Assembly (NCBI GenBank): GCA_949299135.1
Contig: CASFZG010000005.1
Span: forward strand, 55,534-119,533
DNA length: 64,000 bases
Direction: 5' to 3'
Source: an uncultured Phascolarctobacterium sp.
Lineage (GTDB): Bacteria; Bacillota; Negativicutes; Acidaminococcales; Acidaminococcaceae
The position numbers and the translations under genes were made by a program. Positions 18,201-27,200 of the stretch are shown here, piece by piece (position 1 is the stretch's first letter; each line of letters starts with the position of its first letter). The notes under the pieces were generated by a model, which was not told the DNA's origin, made no database searches, and worked only from the letters and a program-made list of their open reading frames with translations.

Positions 18201-21200
18201 ATTGTAGTCCTCAAGCTTCTCATTAATCCATTCGTTTAAAGCCTTTTCGGCAGTGCTTAAATCGTTTTGGGCATTAGTAAGATTAGTTTCCGCTTCCTTA
18301 AGATTTGCACTAATAGTAACATCCTGAGCCGCAAAAATATCATAAGCTGTTTTATTATTTTCGTATTCCTTTTGCTTTTCTGCCAACTGCTGGCTCTTAT
18401 CCTCAAGCCCGTCTTCTTTTTTCACAACTTTATCATAAGCCTCTTGCGCATCAATAAGAGCTTTTTCAGCCGTACCAAATTCTTCACCGCCGTTATAGTC
18501 CTTAATGGCAGCATCAAGCGCAGCTTCCTGATTTTTATTATCAGTAATGGTAATTGTAAGCTCGTTGTTTTTACCGGCTACAAGCTCGCCATCTACGGTT
18601 ACAGAAGTTGTAACATCTGCATCAGTGCTGCTTAAAACACCATCGACAGTGGAAGCAACCGAACCGGTACCGGTTTCGCCGCCGGTAACCCAACGCCACA
18701 TCTTGCTTTCTTTGGCAATGGTGGTGTCGCCCTCGCCTGCCGCTACATTAATATTGCGCAGGCTTTCAACAGCTTTGCCTGCAGTAAAATTAATGCTGCT
18801 GGTCTGTTCCATAATGCCGTTAATAGTGGGGTTAGTAGCAATCGGGGCTGCCGTTTTGTTATAGGCATTGCTCTTAAGCGTAAGATTAAGCACGCTGGTA
18901 TTGCCTGCATCAAAGTTAGCATCATGGTTGCTGTCAACAGTAAAGATGTTGTTCTCGTTGCCGTTGTCAGCAAAACCTTCAACAGTAATAGTGTTCTCTC
19001 TGTTAAAGTTATTGTTAAGAACGCTGCCGGACGCACCAACAACACCGCCCTGGGTATCGGCCGTAACAATATCCGTAAAGTTGGTACGGTCTGCCGCTGT
19101 AAAGGTAATATCTGCCTTGTCAATCTCCTTGCCAACTGTTGCGACGGAAGAATCCTTATCAATTTTAATATTATTAATAAAGTCAATATTATCCGTGCTG
19201 ATTGCATCTGTGCCTGCTATAACGCCTGCAGATTTAATAGTAACTTCCTTATCAACGCTTGCAACAGGCTCACCGTCAGGATTATATCCCGGATCACCGG
19301 TAAGCGCATCAACCGTAATGCTTTCTTCAGCCTTCAGTTTGGAGTTCTCAATGCTTACGTTTGTTTTCAAATCCAAATCGTCTTCAGCCCAAACTGCCGT
19401 AACATTAGCTGCACCGTAACCGCTGCCTTTAACAACGTTTGTATAATCAATGGTATTGCGCGCGCTGATAGTCTGGCTGCCTTCACTGTTTACAGTTGCA
19501 TTGTTAAATTTAACGCCGGTATTATTCTCAATTTTATTATCGGCATGTACGCCGCTAAGCCCTGCTACAGCTGCTTTAAGCGCATCAGCATTCAGGTCAA
19601 TTTCGTTTTCGTGCAGCGCTTTAACGTCCATATTGCCCGTAATGTCCCATCTGCCGCCAATATTAACATTGGTATTGCTGATGACACTATTCTCGGTTTT
19701 TGCTGCATACGGACTTACATCCAACAATGCGCCGCCATCGCCGTTAACCGCATTGTTAATATCAACACTGCTGTTGGCAGCGGCAGTTAAATTATCAATT
19801 TTACTATTGTAGTTACTGCCTTTAATATCAACCGTAGTATTCAGTCCGCTGTTAGTTTTGCCTACATTGGTGCCGGTTGCAAACAGCCCTGCCGCGCTTA
19901 TGCCGCTGGTATCAGAAGTTTGCTTAACGGTGTTATTGGCATTAAAGCTTACATTGCCTGCGTCATCGTCCGCACCCGTATAGGTATTAGTGCTTTCGGC
20001 AGTTACTTCTGCATCGGCATAAGCACCAGCGGTTGTGCTGTTGCCGCTTGCCGCAGCGTAACCGCTAATAGCCAGCGCGTCCATATCCATGCTTTCGGTG
20101 ATGTTAGAATCGGCTGCAAAAGCAATATCATCAGCAGCAAAAGTATTGCCGCCGCCAATGGTTACAGCAGTTTTAAGGGGGTCATCCGCCGTACCGGCGC
20201 TTACTTTGGCAATGCTTACCGCACCTGCTGCAAACCAGCCTGCACCGTTGTTAACAATATCCGCCTGAAGCGTGGAATTGGTTTTAGCATTAACGTCAAT
20301 TAATTTATCCGCAAACATCTCGTTCGCAGCCAGATAAACCGTACTGCTGCCGGTATCGGTTACGGTTGCGCCCATGCCTGCGCCTGCAACTGCGCCGCCT
20401 GCGGTGTTAACCGCCTGTGCCGTTACGGTGTTGGCTTTGTTAGTGGTAATTTCAACTTTACCGCTTTCGTCATCGTCTTTATCTTCATTGGCTGTTACAG
20501 TTGTTCCGGTCATGTTAACGCTTACATCGCTGTCGTTAGCAGCTTCTGCCGCCAACGCGCCAAGGGCAGCCACACCTGCCGCAACGCCAACTGCCTGCAA
20601 TGAAGTTTTAGCATTATCCTGCGCTGCAATGCTGATGTTTTTGCCTTCAATGGTTACGCCGTTTAAATTAATGTCACTGCTGCCGGTAGTATTTACACCT
20701 GCATAAGCAGCGTTTGCGCCAATAATGCCACCACTGCCCTGGTATACATTAAGTTCTGCCTCGCCGGTAATATCGGTGCCTACATCAACAGCGTTACCGG
20801 CTGTAATGCTGCCGCCGCTAATATCCACCCCAACGTTGCGGTTTACGTTAAGGATACCTACGCCTGCGTTAACAGCCGCCGCGCCTGCCGCTCCGCTGCC
20901 AAGCGTCATATTGATGTTATCGCTTTCTGTTGCATTAGCTGTTACATTATTCCCTGCGTTAATTTTGCTGCCAGTAATATTAACAGTAATTTGAGAAATC
21001 TTGTTACCATTTTTATCTTCAAGGCCGCCATAACCGGCACCAACGGAAAGTTTTATGTCATCAATACCGGCAGTTTCAAATGCCTCGGCAGAATCTCCCA
21101 ATAAGGTTTCCGTATCATTAGCACCATAAGCATTATTAGCCTCTGCTATTTTATCTGCCGCAGCGTTATTTGTTTCTTTATAATTATCCGATTCATCTGA

Positions 21201-24200
21201 AGCTGTTTCGCTATCTGTCTTTTTAATTTCCTGCCCAACACTGGTAATGGCAATATTTGCGCCTGCTGCAATGCCGCCTGCTGCAATATTGGTTGCAAAC
21301 TGCGTAATGTTGCGGTCTTCATCAGCGGTTAAAATTATGTTTCCGGCCTTGGCGTTAAGCGTACTATCATTAACGTTAGTCTGCACGGTACTGTCGATAG
21401 TATTAACCGTTACGTTGGCACCAACACCAATACCGGCTCCGCCAATTGCAATGCCGCCACTATAAGCTTTAACGTTAAAGGTATTGTTTGCCGTACCACT
21501 AATATTGCCGTTATTAGAAGTAATTTCAGCATTATTGATATTCGTTTTTACAACGCTGTTAAGGTTGTTAACAGAAGTTGCGCCTGCTACAGCTGCGCCA
21601 ACGCCTGCACCGCCGGTTGCGGAAATCATCGGTTTAACAACAGCCGTATTTTCTGCTGCAATATTCACATCATTAGCAGCAGTTATATTCGTGCTTCCTT
21701 GAGTTTTAGCGTTTTCATCATCACCAACGGTAACTTCTGTTGAAGAATTATCTTTAAGCACGCCAACCGACAAGCCAACGCCTGCACCAACGCCGCCTAC
21801 ACCTGCGCTGACATTACCTGCATTAACAACACCTGTATGATTAGCGTTAATATTAACGGTATTTGCATTAACATTGCTGTTTAAAAGGGCCGCTTTGGTT
21901 GCATTTTCAAGTTCCGTAACCGTTACAATACCGGCTACGCCGCCGCCTACACCTGCAATGCCTGCACCAACTGCAAAGCTGGATACGCCCTGCTGAGAAT
22001 CTGCGTCAACTTCAAAAGTATTTGCTTTAATATCGCTGTTTTCAACTACGGCTTCAACATTGCGGCTGAAGGTATTGGTATCACTGCCAAGGCCAACGCC
22101 TGCACCAATGCCACCTACACCGCCGCTGCCTACAAAGCCGGACATATTGGTATAATCACCGGCGTTAACAAATACATTGTCTGCACCAGCCGTACTTGCA
22201 CTACCGCCGTTAACGATTGTATTAGCAACTTCCGCATTAGTAGCGCCTTTAATCATGTTAACGTTAACAGTACCGGTTACGCCTGCACCCATGCCGCCTA
22301 CACCTGCAGTAAGCAGGAAGGATTTCATATCGCGCGTGGAAGAAGCATCTACAACTAAGCCGCTGCGGGTTTCACTTTCACGGTTAATAGTAGTGTTCAT
22401 AGAAACCGTGTCCTGGCTGATTAAAGCATTATTAATTTGGCTGTTTTCTTTTTTATTTTCGCTGTCATAGCCATATTCATAGCCTCTGATGAAAGTGTTA
22501 GTATCTAAACTGCTGTTGCCTTTGGCGGTTACGCTGGTTTCTGCTTCATTTTCGCCTTCGTCCCCAACAGTCGCACTGGTAGTGCCTGCAATTTGGTTAA
22601 CCGCAACCGATACACCAACGCCTGCGCCCTGCCCCGCAACAGAAGCCTGACCGGCATAGTTGGCAATCTGCTCATCACTGGTTGCCACAACGCCTACGCT
22701 GCCATCAGCAACAATGTTGGCACCGCTGCCGATGTGTGCGGTTACATCATTATCAATCATGTTAACGGCTACGCTGCCTGATACACCGGCACCCTGTCCG
22801 GCAACAGCGATACCTATACCAATATTTTTGATGCTCGGCGTACCATTAGCGTTAACGGTAAGATTATTAACATTCATTGTGCCGCCGTTTACTGCTGCAC
22901 CGGTCTGCTGCTCAATGCGGTTAACCGCAACGCCTGCGCCTACGCCGGCACCTTGTGCAGCTACAGAAGCCGTATCAGCTGAAGTAGTAATTTCACTGTT
23001 ATTCTGAGCATCAACAGTTACATCAGCATTTTTGCTGCCGCCATTATAATCAATATTAGTATTTTCAATAACGGTAGAAACATTTTTATTAATTAATGCA
23101 GTTGCCGCAGACCCTTGCACTGCAGCAGTGCCTGCCGCAGCTACACCAACAGCAATAGTGTTCAGTTCAGAGTCATCTTTTGCCGCAACATTAACACCAA
23201 CAAATTTTTCACCGTCAGCAGCCACAGTTTCTTCACTATTAGCCGCCATAGTAATATCTGTATTTTTTACAGCTGCCGTGGTATTCTGGCTGCTGCTTCC
23301 GCTGTCAGCAGAAGAACCGCCAATGTCATTATACGCAACGCCGCCGCCAATTGCTGCCTTGCCGCTTGCGCTTACAGAACCAACTACTGCCAAACGGTAA
23401 GTCTCATCATCAGCCGTAACATTTACAGAACCTGCATCTGTAATTGCCGATTCTTTTTCATTACTCTCATCAATAATTGCTTCTGTATTGCTGCCGCCGC
23501 GGTTAACAGCAACGCTGCCGTTAATGGCAACTTTTGTAGAAGCAGCCACGCCCGCAGCAATGCCGTAAACCTTACCGGTATTATCAGCATCAACAATTAC
23601 ATCCACATCCGTACCTAAAGCATTAATTGTATTACCGCGCATATACGCGCCAACGGTATTATCCAAACCATTATACGCCAGTGTTGCGCCTATGCCTGCC
23701 TTTGCACCGTAGGAAACAGAACCGGCTACATTTACAGCCTGAGTGTTATTAATGGCCTTGGCTTCAGCCGTATTTGTAGTAATTATAGAATTTTCTATTT
23801 CCGCACTTAAATCATTATCAATATCCTGCCATGTTACGCTGCCCATACCGCCAAACGATTTAGTACCTGCAGCTACGCCGCCGGAGGCATTTACAATTAA
23901 AGTATCAGCATCGGCTTCTGCACGCACATTTTCAGCAGTAATGTTTGCATTATTTATTTTGGCAATAAAATCATTATCAATATCTGCAATATTAACAGCA
24001 GCGCCGCCGGCATTACTATTGCTGCCGGCTGTTACAACGGCTGCCGCACCAACTATGGTGCTTCCCTTACTACCGTCATAGTCAACTTTTTCATCTGCAG
24101 TATCCAAATCAGTATAATAACTGCTGCCGGTCGTATCAATGCCATTATCAGCAGCAAACTTGTTATGTTCTTTGTAATCGCCAAGCAAATTCTGATACGG

Positions 24201-27200
24201 CTGTGCTTCAGCAGAACTGCTTTCCGTATCTTTTGCCATAACGTTCACTAATCCGCCAGCAGTAATATCAGCGCCGTCAATACCGGCAGTAATATCATTA
24301 CTTAAGCCGTTATAAACAACAGCTCCGCCAAAGGCGTTATTAGTGCCGCTGCCGCCGGCCGCAATACCTGCAGAAAGCGCCGCAGTAACCTGCGTTACAG
24401 CCAGCAGGCCTTTTACATTTACATCATCAACATTTGTATAAGTGCCGCGGGTAATGCCTGCGTTAATATTATTTTTAATATCCGCAACGGTTACGCCGCC
24501 GCCAACAAGGCTGCCGCCGCCCAATGCTATATTGGCATTAACGCCGCCGGTAACCTGCACATCACTTTCGTAAGCTGCAACATCGATATCGGCTTTACTA
24601 CTTTCATCGCCGGTTAATGTTACATCTTCCATATTGGCATTAACGTTTTTATCCAGCAGGTTAACAGATACGGAACCGCCGCCGCTGTAGTTTTTACCTT
24701 GTCCTCCATCTTTTGTTAAAGTTGCACCCAGACCGGCTGCAACGGTTGTGCCGCCGCTTACTGCAGCTACATCAACATCTTTGGCGCCTGTTACAGTGCT
24801 GTCTTTAACAAGCGCGGTAATTTCATTATCAATATCATTAACGCCAACAGCACCAGAAACTGCAACACTGGTAGATTTCTGGCTTTGCTGTTCTTTCCTG
24901 AAGGAAAGTCCAGCCGCACCGCTCCACGCTCCTGTAAACGCAGAATCTCTTGCGCCAACCTGCAATGCGCCATCATTATTCAAAGTAATGTTTGCACCGT
25001 CAACTACGGCTTTGGTTGTATCACTTACCATATTAAGCGATACGCTGCCCGCACCGGCAAAGCTGAATCCCGGCGTACCGGCTTCTTCCGCGCCTGTAAC
25101 AGTGCTTCCACCGGAAGCGTTTAAATTCATGGTAGAAATAACATTCTGCAATTTCTTGGAAATATTATTGATACCGCCAAGCGCAGAATCACTAATTTCA
25201 GTCATTTTATTATACGGAGCTTTAACTTTGTCAAGGAATCCTTCTTCGCTGTCCGTTCCGCTGCTGGTCATACCACCGGCAACGCTTACACTGTTAATAA
25301 GCCCTGTTGTTTCGGCATTAACATTTAATTCGGATGCAGAAATTTTACCTTCAAGTCCGTCATTTTCGTCTTCATTTCCGTCATTATCAATAATCTGCGC
25401 CGTGTTCTGCACATCTATATTGTTAATGGCAACACCCATGCCAACGCCTGCATTAGCTCCGCTTGCCGAAAACGTTACAATAGCATTTGTTACACTGGTA
25501 TCATTATTGGCATCAATACTAATATTACCAGCAGTATCTTTTTGTGCCGTTAACTTAGCGTCAGTATCTACAATAACATTGTTATAGCTGTCACTGTCTG
25601 TTAAGCTTACCATTCCGCTTAACGCGCTGCCATCGCTCTTGCCTGCGCTAAGCATTGCGCCTACGTGGAAAACATTGCTGTCGCTGGCAATAGCAATATC
25701 GCCGGCAGTAAGTTCAGCGCCTTCTTCAACAACAACACTTGAATCTGTATCAAAATTCTGATAATTAAAGCTGCCGCCAATACCTACGCCGCCTTTAGCA
25801 TCAGCGTTGTTTGTCCAGAACATGGTTTTGCCGGTAATGGTTACATCTTCAATCTCATTAGCAGATTCCAACTTCAAATCCTTACCTGCTTCAAGCTTTG
25901 TATATTTACCTACTTTTACGCCGCTTGTGCCGCTGAAATCGGATACCGCAACGGAACCGCTCGCCGCAAACTTGCTGCTTTCACTGCCGCCTTTGGCAGA
26001 AGCCTGTGCAGCTACGTTAGCATAGTTGTTAGGGTCGGCAAAAGCCAGTGCATTAGTAACAACAGCCAGTGAATTACTGATTATTGCAGAGGCCGCTGAA
26101 AGTTCATTGCTGCTTTGCACAGTATTATATTCTGTCTGCAATGTTACTACATTGTTATATAAAACTGCTGCTGCTGCTGCCATTTTAAAAATTTTATTCA
26201 TTGTTCCTTCCGCCGTAATGGCATCAGGATTTTTTACAGCCTCGTTAAAATCATTGCTGTAAGTAGTTATATAGTCTTTCAGGCTTTGTCTAAGGCTTTT
26301 AAGGCCCTCCCTGTATTCTTCCATGCCTTGCTTTTGATATTCATCCAGCTTATCAAATGCAGCTATAGCGTATTCAATATTTTCTATGCTGCGCTGAATT
26401 TCACGGAAAATACGCTGCGGACGGTTGTATTCCATTATATTGCTGCTGGTAACATTAATATTACCGGTGGCACTAAGTTCAGCATGTTGTTCTTTGCCGC
26501 TGCCGTCACCATCAGCAAATTCAACAGAAGCCTCATTATCCATACCTGCATACACAACACCGGCACCTACCGTTACAGTAGTTGTCGAACCCGCCGATTT
26601 TTTATAAGAATTAGAAGTACCGGAAGCCGTAAAGCTGTAATCTACTACGCGCACATCGGCATCAGCAGTTATATCTCCGGACGTTGCTGTAACATCAGCC
26701 GTGTTACCAAAAGTTACATTGGCACTATTATTCTCATTGGTAACAACAACTGCTGCCCCGGCTTCAAATTTATCGCTCAATACCTGCGTTATATCAGTCT
26801 TACTCCCATCACCAGAGCTGCTGGAGCCAAGAGCCTTTTTAATATTGGTTGTTATATCTGTTACAATCTTGTTATTTTTTACGGCATTTTTAAGTCCATC
26901 AGGGTCTATTGCATTAACCAACTGTGCCTGAATTTTACCCATGCCAAGTTCATTATTGGCAGTAATGGTATTTTCATCTATTAAATTAGTTGCATCTATT
27001 GCAACATTCTGCCCGGTAATATCACCGTCTATTGCAATATTGGCATGTCCGTCATGGCTGAATACATTAACTGCAGCCGCGCCAACCGTATTATCGGGCG
27101 CAACGGATGCTGCATTAGCATTAAGAAGGTTTACAGTATCAGCAGTAATATCTACGTCGCCGTTTTTAGCATTTACAATGCTGCCGCTGCCAATAATAAC